DNA of 64,000 bases, taken from NCBI GenBank assembly GCA_020627705.1, contig JAHDGJ010000001.1, positions 348,398 through 412,397 on the forward strand. Direction: 5' to 3'. The notes beneath the pieces are model-generated. The model did not search any database. It was given only the letters and a program-made list of their open reading frames with translations, and was not told where the DNA came from. Origin of the DNA: Saprospiraceae bacterium (GTDB lineage: Bacteria; Bacteroidota; Bacteroidia; Chitinophagales; Saprospiraceae). The translations under genes were made by a program, and so were the position numbers. Shown here in pieces: positions 54,238-62,399 of the stretch (positions within the stretch are counted from its first letter, which is position 1; every line of letters begins with the position of its first letter).

Positions 54238-54987
54238 TTAATTGTCCGTTGGATTATTCTTTTTCAGGACAAATATCAATTCATACGCCTGTTCTACTTC
54301 AGAACCGTAGTTTCTAATTTTCTTAAAATTATAGCTGAAAATTCTCCCTCCAAATGACAGCCACCAAAACCACCGATTTCTTGGCCAATGATCATGATAA
54401 ACACGCTCTATAAAAAAATCATTACGCTCAAAAATGGCACTCCATTCTTCCATAGTTTTGGCTCCCTGATGTCCTTTCTTATTGATTATCCCAAGGGTTT
54501 CTTTTACAAATTTCCAAGAAGCACGATTGGAATTCCGAACCATAATACATGCCTTGCCTTTTGGCATTAGCACTCTAAACATCTCTTTTAACACTTGGTC
54601 CTTATCCAGCATTCTTTCTAAAGACCCCAAACATGTTATATAATCCATGGAACCAGAATCATATGGTAAAGACTCTGCATTGCCTTTAGTTATTTGTGCA
54701 TTTTTTAATCGCTGCTTCGCTTTTGACACTGCGACAAAAGATATATCTATGCCATATAAGTTTAAGATTTTTGTCTCTGCAGCCTTCAACATTTGCCCTA
54801 TCCCACATGCTATATCGAGCAAAGACTTTTGCTTTTCAACTTTAAGAAAACTTAAAAATATCTCATACGCTACTACTGGTCTTAGATATAAAAAACTTCT
54901 TTTTTCATATGTGGCATCAAACCATTTTTCGATCTGTTCTTGCTTCCTCTCCAGTTTCCTATCCATAGGCGATAGTGATTTATCCAT
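54238..54987 (-). CDS. Class I SAM-dependent methyltransferase (second)
   Basis: A 249-residue methyltransferase. Motif I is SLLDIACGIGQML, with acidic residues at LYGIDISFVAV, motif GNAESLPYDSGSMDYITCLGSLE and PKGKACIMVRNSN. The N-terminal IEKWFDATYEKRSF region resembles ubiquinone/menaquinone-type methyltransferases. It is separated from the upstream ICMT-like gene by 1 bp, so it is tightly coupled. The target molecule is unknown. Confidence 0.85.
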   Translation of the reverse strand: MDKSLSPMDRKLERKQEQIEKWFDATYEKRSFLYLRPVVAYEIFLSFLKVEKQKSLLDIACGIGQMLKAAETKILNLYGIDISFVAVSKAKQRLKNAQITKGNAESLPYDSGSMDYITCLGSLERMLDKDQVLKEMFRVLMPKGKACIMVRNSNRASWKFVKETLGIINKKGHQGAKTMEEWSAIFERNDFFIERVYHDHWPRNRWFWWLSFGGRIFSYNFKKIRNYGSEVEQAYELIFVLKKNNPTDN

Positions 54988-54988
54988 A

Positions 54989-55543
54989 TTACAAATATCT
55001 TTTGGTCATTCTTTTATATTTAAGATACTCTTCCCCATAAATCCGAAACAAATTGTTCTCCTCATCCAAAACTTTCAGATGCATCCCGAAATAAAATAAT
55101 CCAGATAAGGCACATAAATAAATATTATGTTGACATATAACGAATCCTAGCAAAGAGATGAACAAGCCAATCAAAATCGGATTTCGAGAATATTTAAAAA
55201 TACCTGAAACCAAAAGCGACCGGTCTTTCTTTTTGAAATGCTGACAAATTGTCCATGATCCAACAAAGACAATTGCTCTACCTAAAACAATCAGTACTAA
55301 TCCGAGTACTACAAAAGAAGGCTTTAGTTTAGAGAATTTCCCAATCCAAGGATATATCAGAATAAGTAAAAAAGCAGCTATTCCTAATCCACCGAAAACA
55401 AATTTAATCAATACTCTTTTTGAAAAATTTCCCTTTAATAAGGCCGATTGGGATTGTTCGCTTGGCACAGCAAAAGTTAATAACTCAATCAACATGCTAA
55501 GTATATACAAAAGGGAAGCAATCTTAAGGTACCAGAGCATCAT
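54989..55543 (-). CDS. Isoprenylcysteine carboxyl methyltransferase (ICMT/PEMT)-like membrane protein
   Basis: A 184-residue polytopic protein with about four helices. The C-terminal signature GIFKYSRNPILIGLF with later EENNLFRIYGEEYLKYKRMTKRYL matches the ICMT/phospholipid methyltransferase family, whose members methylate isoprenoid, phospholipid or carboxylate acceptors at the membrane. Being membrane embedded, it may methylate the lipid part of the operon product. It is followed 1 bp later by a SAM methyltransferase gene. Confidence 0.83.
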   Translation of the reverse strand: MMLWYLKIASLLYILSMLIELLTFAVPSEQSQSALLKGNFSKRVLIKFVFGGLGIAAFLLILIYPWIGKFSKLKPSFVVLGLVLIVLGRAIVFVGSWTICQHFKKKDRSLLVSGIFKYSRNPILIGLFISLLGFVICQHNIYLCALSGLFYFGMHLKVLDEENNLFRIYGEEYLKYKRMTKRYL

Positions 55544-55550
55544 TTCTTCT

Positions 55551-56642
55551 TCAATTCATATCGTTTAGTATTCCTTCCTCCATTATATCCAACATTTTTA
55601 TTGCACTTCGTTCCCAGTTAAATTCAAAGAGATTTGGCATTGAAAACTTGAACATGCTATTTCTTAGCGAAACTAAAATGTTCGCCATTTGCTTCACATC
55701 AAAAGGATCTACTAATCGTCCATTTGATGAATTTACAACCTCGGCAATCCCGCCTACCTCAAAGGAGACCACTGGCGTAAAATTAGCCAAAGCATCCACA
55801 ACGGATAAGGACAAATTTTCAATTAACGAGGTATTCAAATACACATCATATGAACTAAAAGTAATTTCTTCACAAAACCCCTTACAATCAACAAAAGAAT
55901 AATTAGCCAGTTTGTTAGCCAAGACTGAATCAATAGTATGGCCAAAAACATCCACTTGTATACCTATGTGTTCCATCCTCTCTAATTGATCAAAGACCTC
56001 AATGGCTTTGCTGTATTTGCGTTGATCAATGTTGCCAGCCATTAAAATTTTCAAAGTTCCCTTGGCATGTACCCTTTGTTCATTTTTTTTCAAACCTTGC
56101 GAAATACCATTCCTAACAAGCGCAGTTTTCTTCGAAAATTGCTTTATGAATGGCAACTTATTTTGAGAAACACTAAAAATGCAACGAGCATGTTTAAATA
56201 TATCTGTATACGCTTTGATTCTATCATCAGCCATTTCTGTAGCATCTAGATTAAAGCGTTTTTGCTCTGGCCAATTATCGTGATAAGAAAAGAAAAAAGG
56301 AATTGATCCTGGAATGAAGTATTTGGCAATGTAAAACTCGCCATACCCCAAATAGTTATCAGAGCCGCTTTTGGAAAGAGCGTCAAGATGATTTTTTAAA
56401 TCGGTTTGATTTTGATAACTAATGATTCGAGGGTGCTTTAAATTATGCCGGCCAAGTTTGCTACAAAAGACAATGATTTCATCGAAAACCATTTCAAACC
56501 AATACAAAAACATAGCTGTTGCTCGTGAACCTCCAGAAAAATTTAGTCCAAAGTTTTCTACCACTACCACAAGTTTCTTCTTCTTAAGAAGTTTGAAATC
56601 GGAAGATTCAATCCGTCTTATGTTTGAATCAGACTTACTCAT
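55551..56642 (-). CDS. Family 4 glycosyltransferase
   Basis: A 363-residue protein with a GT-B fold: N-terminal SGGSRATAMFLYWF and the C-terminal nucleotide-sugar domain including LKILMAGNIDQRKYSKAIEVF, VDVFGHT, FCEEITFSSYDVYLNTSLIENLSLSVVDALA, where SLIENLSLSVVDALA is the family's EX7E-like site, and VSFEVGGIAEV. The ATG at 56642 is used; the longer frame begins within the upstream CDP-alcohol phosphatidyltransferase. It overlaps that gene by 8 bp. Confidence 0.87.
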   Translation of the reverse strand: MSKSDSNIRRIESSDFKLLKKKKLVVVVENFGLNFSGGSRATAMFLYWFEMVFDEIIVFCSKLGRHNLKHPRIISYQNQTDLKNHLDALSKSGSDNYLGYGEFYIAKYFIPGSIPFFFSYHDNWPEQKRFNLDATEMADDRIKAYTDIFKHARCIFSVSQNKLPFIKQFSKKTALVRNGISQGLKKNEQRVHAKGTLKILMAGNIDQRKYSKAIEVFDQLERMEHIGIQVDVFGHTIDSVLANKLANYSFVDCKGFCEEITFSSYDVYLNTSLIENLSLSVVDALANFTPVVSFEVGGIAEVVNSSNGRLVDPFDVKQMANILVSLRNSMFKFSMPNLFEFNWERSAIKMLDIMEEGILNDMN

Positions 56643-57327
56643 TTCTTGAAGAAGTGAAATAAATATAAAACGAGGTAGCAAATGAAAAGACTATCAAAAT
56701 CGAACCCAACAGCAACAATGCCGTCTTAAGTCTTGAATCAACAAACAAGGCCAATAAGAGAAAACAAAAGAAGGTACCTGCTATAATAGAGGCAAAATTT
56801 CTTTTCACCTCCTTTTGATTTGGCCTTGGAGCTATTAGGGTTACAAGTTTAAATAAGTACCTCAAAAAACCAGGCACCAGTATGTACCAACCAATATCAT
56901 GATGGAGATAAAAATAACAGCACATGATGAGTACAAAAAACGCATCAATTTCCATATCGAGGTAATGCCCAAAGGCACTGGTTTGATTCAGTCTCCGAGC
57001 CAAAAAACCATCCAAAACATCCAACAGCACACAAAATATAAGACCTACTTCAAAAAGTGGAAAATCGAATGTGGTACGAAATAAAAACAAAAAACACAAC
57101 AGAATTAAGCGACCAAAAGAAACGATGTTTGCATATCCACCTAGTGGCTTAAATAGTTTTAAAGTGGAAGTATTGAGTACTCCAAAGTAAATAAAGGAGA
57201 TTATCGCTCCTAATACAAGCCACTTGATTTCTAGGATACAAAGTGTGCAAATACCCAAAAACAACATGAGACAAGCATGCTTTGTATCCCATTGTTCTAA
57301 TATTGAATGGTCTTCTTTTGAGTTCAT
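56635..57327 (-). CDS. CDP-alcohol phosphatidyltransferase
   Basis: A 230-residue membrane enzyme that replaces CMP on a CDP-alcohol or CDP-diacylglycerol by an alcohol. The full catalytic motif D-x2-D-G-x2-A-R-x8-G-x3-D-x3-D is present: Asp103, Asp106, Gly107, Ala110-Arg111, Gly120, Asp124 and Asp128. Five or six hydrophobic segments surround it. Its presence beside the glycosyltransferase, PTPS-like and flippase genes points to a phospholipid-like product. Unlike pgsA or pss it is not in a general phospholipid context. The acceptor is unknown. Confidence 0.88.
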   Translation of the reverse strand: MNSKEDHSILEQWDTKHACLMLFLGICTLCILEIKWLVLGAIISFIYFGVLNTSTLKLFKPLGGYANIVSFGRLILLCFLFLFRTTFDFPLFEVGLIFCVLLDVLDGFLARRLNQTSAFGHYLDMEIDAFFVLIMCCYFYLHHDIGWYILVPGFLRYLFKLVTLIAPRPNQKEVKRNFASIIAGTFFCFLLLALFVDSRLKTALLLLGSILIVFSFATSFYIYFTSSRNE

Positions 57328-57329
57328 CT

Positions 57330-57701
57330 TTAGCTAGAGTAACTGCCCCACGCATTATGAGTCTCGCCTAATGTTATTTTTATTTTTCCTTCAAAAACGT
57401 CCTTCACATTTTCCTTAATGGCATCATGGATATATTTTGCCATAAACTCCGTTGTGGTAAGCATGCCCTCAAACTGGGGCAAGTCATCCAAATTTTTGTA
57501 ATTCAATTCCTTCAAAACTTTTGAAGTGGCCTCATGCGCATAAGCTATATCGATGACAACATTTTCTTTGGTTAAGTTTGGTCTAAAAAATTCTACATCT
57601 ACCACAAATGTTGCGCCATGCAAATTTTGAGCAGGACCAAAAAATGCATTTTTGAGGGAGTGCGCGATCATTATTGAATTTCTAATTTTCACAGTATACA
57701 T
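57330..57701 (-). CDS. 6-pyruvoyl-tetrahydropterin synthase/QueD-like protein with altered active site
   Basis: A 123-residue protein with the T-fold layout of PTPS/QueD enzymes: His14 in IMIAHSL, His28 in the NLHGATF segment, VVIDI, LNYKNLDDLPQF, TTTEFMAKYI and the terminal GETHNAW. In E. coli QueD and PTPS the second zinc motif is HGH and a catalytic Cys lies four residues before it; here the third zinc ligand is Ala30 (HGA) and the Cys position is Ala24 in FGPAQNLHG. I recall similar GPAQ-LHGATF sequences in Actinobacteria beside a similar dehydrogenase gene, but could not check this here. Not expected to be a normal PTPS. Confidence 0.84.
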   Translation of the reverse strand: MYTVKIRNSIMIAHSLKNAFFGPAQNLHGATFVVDVEFFRPNLTKENVVIDIAYAHEATSKVLKELNYKNLDDLPQFEGMLTTTEFMAKYIHDAIKENVKDVFEGKIKITLGETHNAWGSYSS

Positions 57702-57705
57702 ATCA

Positions 57706-58653
57706 TCAGTATTTTAACATCCATATTAAACCATTCGGAAGCAGATTTCGCCTCAACTTGTTATAGAAAGCTGGTGCATTTTCAAATGCAACATAAGTAA
57801 TCAACTCATCAAATTCTTCGTTAAATAAAACTTCTTCGGCCATTTTTTTTCGTTTAAGTATATCCATGCCTACAGGAGCAAATGGAGAAATCTTGGACAC
57901 TTGGCTGCTGATAATCTTCAATCGATTAGAATGAAAAACACCTCCTAATTTGAGTGATACTTCCTTGTTCCCATACCAACTCAGCTCTATCAGTCTACCT
58001 TCTATTTTTAGATGTTCTAGGCAAAATTGCATACCACTCTCCGTAGCTGAAGTATGAAATAAAACATCAAAAGTGGCAGCGCTTTTTTTATCCAACACGT
58101 CAAACCCTATGGCTTTTGCTTTTTCACAACGCCATGAATCCGTTTCAATAATTTGTACTGCTTTCCCAAAATAGCTTTTGATTACCAGAGCCAACAAGGA
58201 TCCAATATTACCGAACCCACAAATTCCGATTTGATCATTTTGTTCTAGCTGAGCATCCCAAACTGCGTTTAAAACAGTTTCAATATTACTAATTAATGGT
58301 GCACGCTGTAAAGGCAATCGATCGGAAAGTTGATAGAGATGATTAGCAGAAACCAAAACATGATCTTGATGGGGATGCATGACATGAAAACTTCCAGTTG
58401 CATTTGTTCCCACAAGAGAGTATCCATATTTGATAGGAAAATCGAAACTCCCATCCATATAGGGCACAACCATTGATCGTTTTAAATTTTGAGGAACTTC
58501 TCCAAGACCAACCAAACGCTCCGTTCCTGTCGAAATTAAAGAATAGGATGATTTCAATGATGTCAATTCTACGCTTGCGAATTCTTTAAAATGACCTGCT
58601 TTTATCGCGGACGATTCCTTGTCTTCATGCCAAAGTGCCAGATAAGTATTCAT
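57706..58653 (-). CDS. MDR/zinc-type alcohol dehydrogenase family protein
   Basis: A 315-residue protein of the medium-chain dehydrogenase superfamily. Visible parts: LISTGTERLVGLGEVP near the N-terminus, KYGYSLVG, MHPHQDHVLV, the NAD(P)-binding IGICGFGNIGSLL, LFHTSATESGM and IELSWYGNKEVSLKLGGVFHSNRL. The zinc-binding Cys of classical alcohol dehydrogenases (in the position of the Ile of ISTGTE) is not seen, nor is a structural zinc four-cysteine lobe. I recall this LSWYG...LGGxFHS pattern from Actinobacterial proteins adjacent to a PTPS homolog. The ATG at 58653 overlaps the RibD-like stop (ATGA). Confidence 0.84.
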   Translation of the reverse strand: MNTYLALWHEDKESSAIKAGHFKEFASVELTSLKSSYSLISTGTERLVGLGEVPQNLKRSMVVPYMDGSFDFPIKYGYSLVGTNATGSFHVMHPHQDHVLVSANHLYQLSDRLPLQRAPLISNIETVLNAVWDAQLEQNDQIGICGFGNIGSLLALVIKSYFGKAVQIIETDSWRCEKAKAIGFDVLDKKSAATFDVLFHTSATESGMQFCLEHLKIEGRLIELSWYGNKEVSLKLGGVFHSNRLKIISSQVSKISPFAPVGMDILKRKKMAEEVLFNEEFDELITYVAFENAPAFYNKLRRNLLPNGLIWMLKY

Positions 58654-59600
58654 AACAAGCCCGTAATCATTTGAGTATCCCCCATTTTGCACCAAAATGT
58701 ATTTTTTAACTTTTTACTTTGAGCGATCGCTTCTATTTCTGGTAGACAAGCCCAATGCTTTCCACTTCCCAACAAGATTGGAGCAATATGAATCTGAACA
58801 ACATCCACCACCTCCGTTCGAAGCATGCTACTTACAGTTTGCGCACCACCCTCAATAAGGATCGACTTTATCCCTCGAGAAAATAATTTTTTAAAAAGGT
58901 TTTCTATTTTATCTTTTTCATTATCTCCTTCAAAAAACAAAAAATCTTGGTTGTCAGAATCAATTTTTTTATTCTGATATTCTTTATCTCGAACGATTAA
59001 AGTCTCCACCTCTGGTATGGGCTGTAACTTTTTTAAATTTTGCAGTTTATTACTTAGAACCAGTCTGACTGGATTTTCACCTTCTACATGTCGAACATTT
59101 AAGGAGGGACAATCATATTCTATTGTCCGAGCACCAACCATTACCCCATCCACCAAGGCTCGAAGACGATGGGCATGTTTCAGATTCTGGTCGTTACCAA
59201 TCCACTTAGAATCTCCACATTTCGTGGCAATTCTTCCATCAAGGCTTGCAGCCATATGTACCAAGACAAATGATTTTTCTTTTTGAATATGATTTATGGC
59301 AGCCAACGGCCAATACAACTTTAAAAAATCTAAAGTAAGCGTATCTATACTGGTTGGACTCCATAATTGAATATCTTCAAAGGGAATCGTATGTTGTTGC
59401 CAATTTGTTTGATGAAGTCCATAATCCAGAGAAGAGTTTATGAACATAAGGGCACTGTGGAGATTAAAATCGATGTCATCGGCTGAATTTATTCGCTTTA
59501 TTTTTGAGTTCTCCAGCACCCATCCTTGATTGGACTGGTCTAAGACCGATTCTTTTTTTTGCGCCAAAAGGCTACTCCACAATTGATTAAAGTCAGTCAT
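58650..59600 (-). CDS. RibD C-terminal domain (dihydrofolate reductase-like) protein
   Basis: A 316-residue protein. The C-terminal 220 residues match the RibD reductase domain: VHMAASLDGRIA, SKWIGN, LRALVDGVMVGARTIEYDCPSLNVR, NPVRLVL, SILIEGGAQTVSSML and IAPILLGSG. Riboflavin RibD reduces the ribosyl side chain of a pyrimidine intermediate with NADPH. The deaminase half is absent, and the first 95 residues (FNQLWSSLLAQKKES...) are unlike RibD and unidentified. As first gene of the operon it suggests a pathway starting from a GTP-derived pyrimidine, as in riboflavin synthesis (inference). Confidence 0.88.
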   Translation of the reverse strand: MTDFNQLWSSLLAQKKESVLDQSNQGWVLENSKIKRINSADDIDFNLHSALMFINSSLDYGLHQTNWQQHTIPFEDIQLWSPTSIDTLTLDFLKLYWPLAAINHIQKEKSFVLVHMAASLDGRIATKCGDSKWIGNDQNLKHAHRLRALVDGVMVGARTIEYDCPSLNVRHVEGENPVRLVLSNKLQNLKKLQPIPEVETLIVRDKEYQNKKIDSDNQDFLFFEGDNEKDKIENLFKKLFSRGIKSILIEGGAQTVSSMLRTEVVDVVQIHIAPILLGSGKHWACLPEIEAIAQSKKLKNTFWCKMGDTQMITGLL

Positions 59601-59683
59601 AAATTAGCTACACCTAAGCCTTTTCATTCTGTTGTAAGTAAATTTTTATACGAGCTAAGAGCAGTGAAAGTATATAATATTGG

Positions 59684-59691
59684 CAAAATTA
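59684..59691 (-). promoter_or_regulatory. Promoter -7 box of the eleven-gene operon
   Basis: On the minus strand TAATTTTG matches TAnnTTTG, about 84 bp before the RibD-like start, giving a leader of roughly 75 nt. No convincing -33 box was seen, and no internal promoter with an exact box in an intergenic gap was noticed within the operon. Confidence 0.5.
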
Positions 59692-59780
59692 TAATCAACA
59701 AATAGAGATTTGATACGCTCACGTATTTTGTAAGACCTATTACACTAATTGATCTTCTTTTTCTTGGATCAAGGAAACTC

Positions 59781-59788
59781 TATCTTTG
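59781..59788 (+). promoter_or_regulatory. Promoter -7 box for yigZ-coaE
   Basis: TATCTTTG matches TAnnTTTG. It overlaps the TTG that opens the frame at 59786, so that TTG cannot be the start of translation if this box is used; the TTG at 59828 lies about 33 nt after the predicted transcription start. Confidence 0.5.
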
Positions 59789-59827
59789 TTAGACCGCGAT
59801 ACAAAACACCGTTTAATCGACTTCAAT

Positions 59828-60493
59828 TTGGATTCAAAAAATAACAGCCAATTAGAATTTAAAACATTGAACACATCCAGCGTCTGTGAATTCAAAATAA
59901 AAGGAAGCAGATTTATTGGTTTTGCATTTGAAGTTCAAAACGAAGCGCATTTCCAATTAGAATTAGAGAAAATTAAAAAGGAACATTTCAAATCTAGACA
60001 CCATTGCTTTGGATATCGTTTAGAACCGGGTGGCATAGAGCGTGCTAACGACGATGGGGAGCCAAGTGGCACGGCTGGGCTTCCAATTTTGAATCAACTT
60101 AAAGCATACAATTTACACCACGCTGCGATAGTTGTGGTACGGTATTTTGGAGGAACCAAACTTGGAACCAGTGGATTGATTCAAGCCTATAAAGCCACGA
60201 GCAAAGAGGCCATTGAAGCCAATGAAATATATCTATTTGTTCCTAGATCAAAGTTTAAAGTTTCTTTCGATTATAAAAACATGGGCAAATTATTGAATAC
60301 CGTCAAAAAATTAAACTTCACCATCCTATCCAAACAGCTTGATAATTCACCTCATATTGTTTTAAGTTTGATTAATTCAGAAAAAGAAAAATCTATTATC
60401 GCACTTCAATCTGCATTATTTGATTGTAGTGAAGAACAAATTTTGGAGGACAAAGTAGATATGAGCGATTATGGATTTGATGTATTAACATGA
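59828..60493 (+). CDS. YigZ/IMPACT-family protein
   Basis: A 221-residue protein with the YigZ layout: FKIKGSRFIGFAF at the N-terminus, KSRHHCFGYRLEPGG, the signature NDDGEPSGTAGLPIL and VVRYFGGTKLGTSGLIQAY, followed by a C-terminal DUF1949-like ACT-fold domain. YigZ/IMPACT proteins may bind ribosomes or nucleic acid; their enzymatic function is uncertain. The start is not clear: the frame is open from 59786, but the region homologous to the family begins about residue 24 of that frame; TTG 59828 is my choice. It overlaps coaE by ATGA. Confidence 0.85.
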   Translation: MDSKNNSQLEFKTLNTSSVCEFKIKGSRFIGFAFEVQNEAHFQLELEKIKKEHFKSRHHCFGYRLEPGGIERANDDGEPSGTAGLPILNQLKAYNLHHAAIVVVRYFGGTKLGTSGLIQAYKATSKEAIEANEIYLFVPRSKFKVSFDYKNMGKLLNTVKKLNFTILSKQLDNSPHIVLSLINSEKEKSIIALQSALFDCSEEQILEDKVDMSDYGFDVLT

Positions 60494-61095
60494 TTAAAGT
60501 AGCAGTTACAGGGGGCATTGGAAGTGGGAAAACCACGGTATGCAAAATATTCGAAAAGCAATTTGGGATACCAGTCTACTATGCAGATACGCGAGCCAAG
60601 TATTTGATGAATCATTCCAGGCCATTAAAAAAACAGATTAAATCCCTGTTGGGAAATGAAGCTTATTACAGAAATGGCCGACTCAACCGAAAACATGTCG
60701 CTTCTATCGTTTTTTCGAACAAAGAATTACTGGAGAAATTAAACAAATTGGTTCACCCAGCGATATATCAAGATGCAGACCAATGGTTTGCGGAACAATC
60801 ACAATCCAGCATTCCGTATGCTATTAAAGAATCTGCCCTTCTTTATGAATCAAAAGGAGACAAATATGTAGATAAAGTAATCGTTGTTCATTGTGCTGAT
60901 GAAGAACGCATCAAACGCGTCATGAAACGAGATGGCAGTACAAAAAAGGAAGTCGTCAACCGAATGAATAAACAACTTGCTCAAGAAATAAAAATCAAAA
61001 TGGCAGACTACCTGATTGATAATTTTGAAAGATCATTGGTCGAAGAACAAATCAATAAAATTCATCAAAAACTAATTTCACTTGAAAGGAAATAA
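60490..61095 (+). CDS. coaE: Dephospho-CoA kinase
   Basis: A 201-residue P-loop kinase phosphorylating the 3'-OH of dephospho-CoA, the last step of CoA synthesis. Walker A is VTGGIGSGKTTV (residues 6-17), then YYADTRAKYLM, LNKLVHPAIY, ESALLYESKG and VVHCADEERIKRVMKRDG, in line with the family. It is coupled to yigZ by an ATGA overlap. Confidence 0.95.
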   Translation: MIKVAVTGGIGSGKTTVCKIFEKQFGIPVYYADTRAKYLMNHSRPLKKQIKSLLGNEAYYRNGRLNRKHVASIVFSNKELLEKLNKLVHPAIYQDADQWFAEQSQSSIPYAIKESALLYESKGDKYVDKVIVVHCADEERIKRVMKRDGSTKKEVVNRMNKQLAQEIKIKMADYLIDNFERSLVEEQINKIHQKLISLERK

Positions 61096-61122
61096 ATTAC
61101 TTTTAAGCTAAATTTCTACGCT

Positions 61123-62394
61123 ATGATTTCTACTAAGCTTGATTCCAAGTCTTTAATAGCTCTTGAAGACAAATATGGAGCGCATAATTACCATCCTCTA
61201 CCTGTGGTCCTAAGTAAAGGTGAGGGAGTTTATGTATGGGATGCCGAGGGTAAAAAATATTTTGATTTTCTATCGGCATATTCTGCAGTAAACCAAGGGC
61301 ATTGTCATCCGCGGATAATAGGTGCCTTAGAAGAACAATCCAAAAAGCTCACATTGACGTCTAGAGCATTTTATAACGACATGCTTGGGCCATACGAAAA
61401 ATACATGTCAGAATTCTTTGGGTACGATAAAGTATTGCCAATCAACACTGGAGTTGAAGCTGTAGAAACTGCTTTAAAGTTATGCCGTAAATGGGCTTAT
61501 ATGAAAAAAGGCCTTCAAGAAAATCAAGCAGTAATTTTGTTTGCTTCAGGTAATTTTCACGGCCGAACTTTAGCCGTGATCTCTGGATCCGTTGACCCCG
61601 ACAGCAGAGGCGGCTTTGGGCCTTATTTACCGGGCATCCAAATCATAGATTACAATAATTTGGACGCTCTCAAAGAAGCCTTGAATAATAAAAATGTCGC
61701 TGGGTTTATGGTTGAGCCCATCCAAGGGGAAGCTGGAGTAGTAGTACCTGACGATGGCTATCTTGCATCTGCCGCAGCATTGTGCAAAGAAAACAATGTC
61801 TTGTTTATTGCGGATGAAGTTCAAACAGGAATCGCAAGAACAGGGAAACTTTTGGCTACTTGCGGCAACTGTTCTTGTCAACATAATTGTGAAAACAATC
61901 CTGAGATAAAACCAGATATTTTGATTCTGGGCAAAGCTTTGTCGGGAGGTGTTTTCCCAGTTTCTGCAGTATTGGCTAACGACGATATCATGCTGTGCAT
62001 TAAACCTGGAGAACATGGTTCTACTTTTGGTGGCAATCCATTAGCATGTGCCGTAGCTATGGCCGCACTTGATGTAGTGAGGGATGAAAACCTCGCTAAG
62101 AATGCTGACAATTTGGGTCAAATATTTAGAGAAAGAATGAATGGACTGGTAGAAAAATCTGATCTCGTAACCTTAGTTAGAGGAAAAGGATTACTCAATG
62201 CAATTGTGATCAATGATTCTCCCGAAAGTTCCACGGCATGGGATATTTGCGTTTCACTGAAAGACAATGGTTTGCTTGCAAAACCAACACATGGCAACAT
62301 TATCCGATTTGCACCACCTCTGGTGATGACGGAGGAAGAACTTCACCAATGTTGTGATATCATCGAGCAAACAATTTTGAATTTCACTTCTTAA
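61123..62394 (+). CDS. rocD: Ornithine--oxo-acid aminotransferase with four-cysteine insert
   Basis: A 423-residue class III aminotransferase that converts ornithine and 2-oxoglutarate to glutamate semialdehyde and glutamate. Motifs: NYHPLPVVL near the start, [49 protein letters not shown], and the PLP lysine K271 in [10 protein letters not shown] non-canonical cysteine cluster C-x2-C-x-C-x3-C (residues 247-256, [11 protein letters not shown]) lies between GKLLA and the PDILILGK segment, where typical enzymes have a short loop. It could bind a metal (inference). The gene ends 5 bp from the convergent LytTR gene. Confidence 0.92.
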   Translation: MISTKLDSKSLIALEDKYGAHNYHPLPVVLSKGEGVYVWDAEGKKYFDFLSAYSAVNQGHCHPRIIGALEEQSKKLTLTSRAFYNDMLGPYEKYMSEFFGYDKVLPINTGVEAVETALKLCRKWAYMKKGLQENQAVILFASGNFHGRTLAVISGSVDPDSRGGFGPYLPGIQIIDYNNLDALKEALNNKNVAGFMVEPIQGEAGVVVPDDGYLASAAALCKENNVLFIADEVQTGIARTGKLLATCGNCSCQHNCENNPEIKPDILILGKALSGGVFPVSAVLANDDIMLCIKPGEHGSTFGGNPLACAVAMAALDVVRDENLAKNADNLGQIFRERMNGLVEKSDLVTLVRGKGLLNAIVINDSPESSTAWDICVSLKDNGLLAKPTHGNIIRFAPPLVMTEEELHQCCDIIEQTILNFTS

Positions 62395-62399
62395 AGGGC

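Noticed and set aside
48799-59600. Operon suspected to be horizontally acquired because of glycan genes
   Set aside because: No flanking tRNA, integrase, IS or repeat was found, and no composition shift could be measured without computation, so no transfer claim is made.
61627-62016. Antisense ORF of 129 aa inside ornithine aminotransferase
   Set aside because: It lies entirely within a strongly supported gene with clear motifs on the plus strand and has no recognisable protein features.
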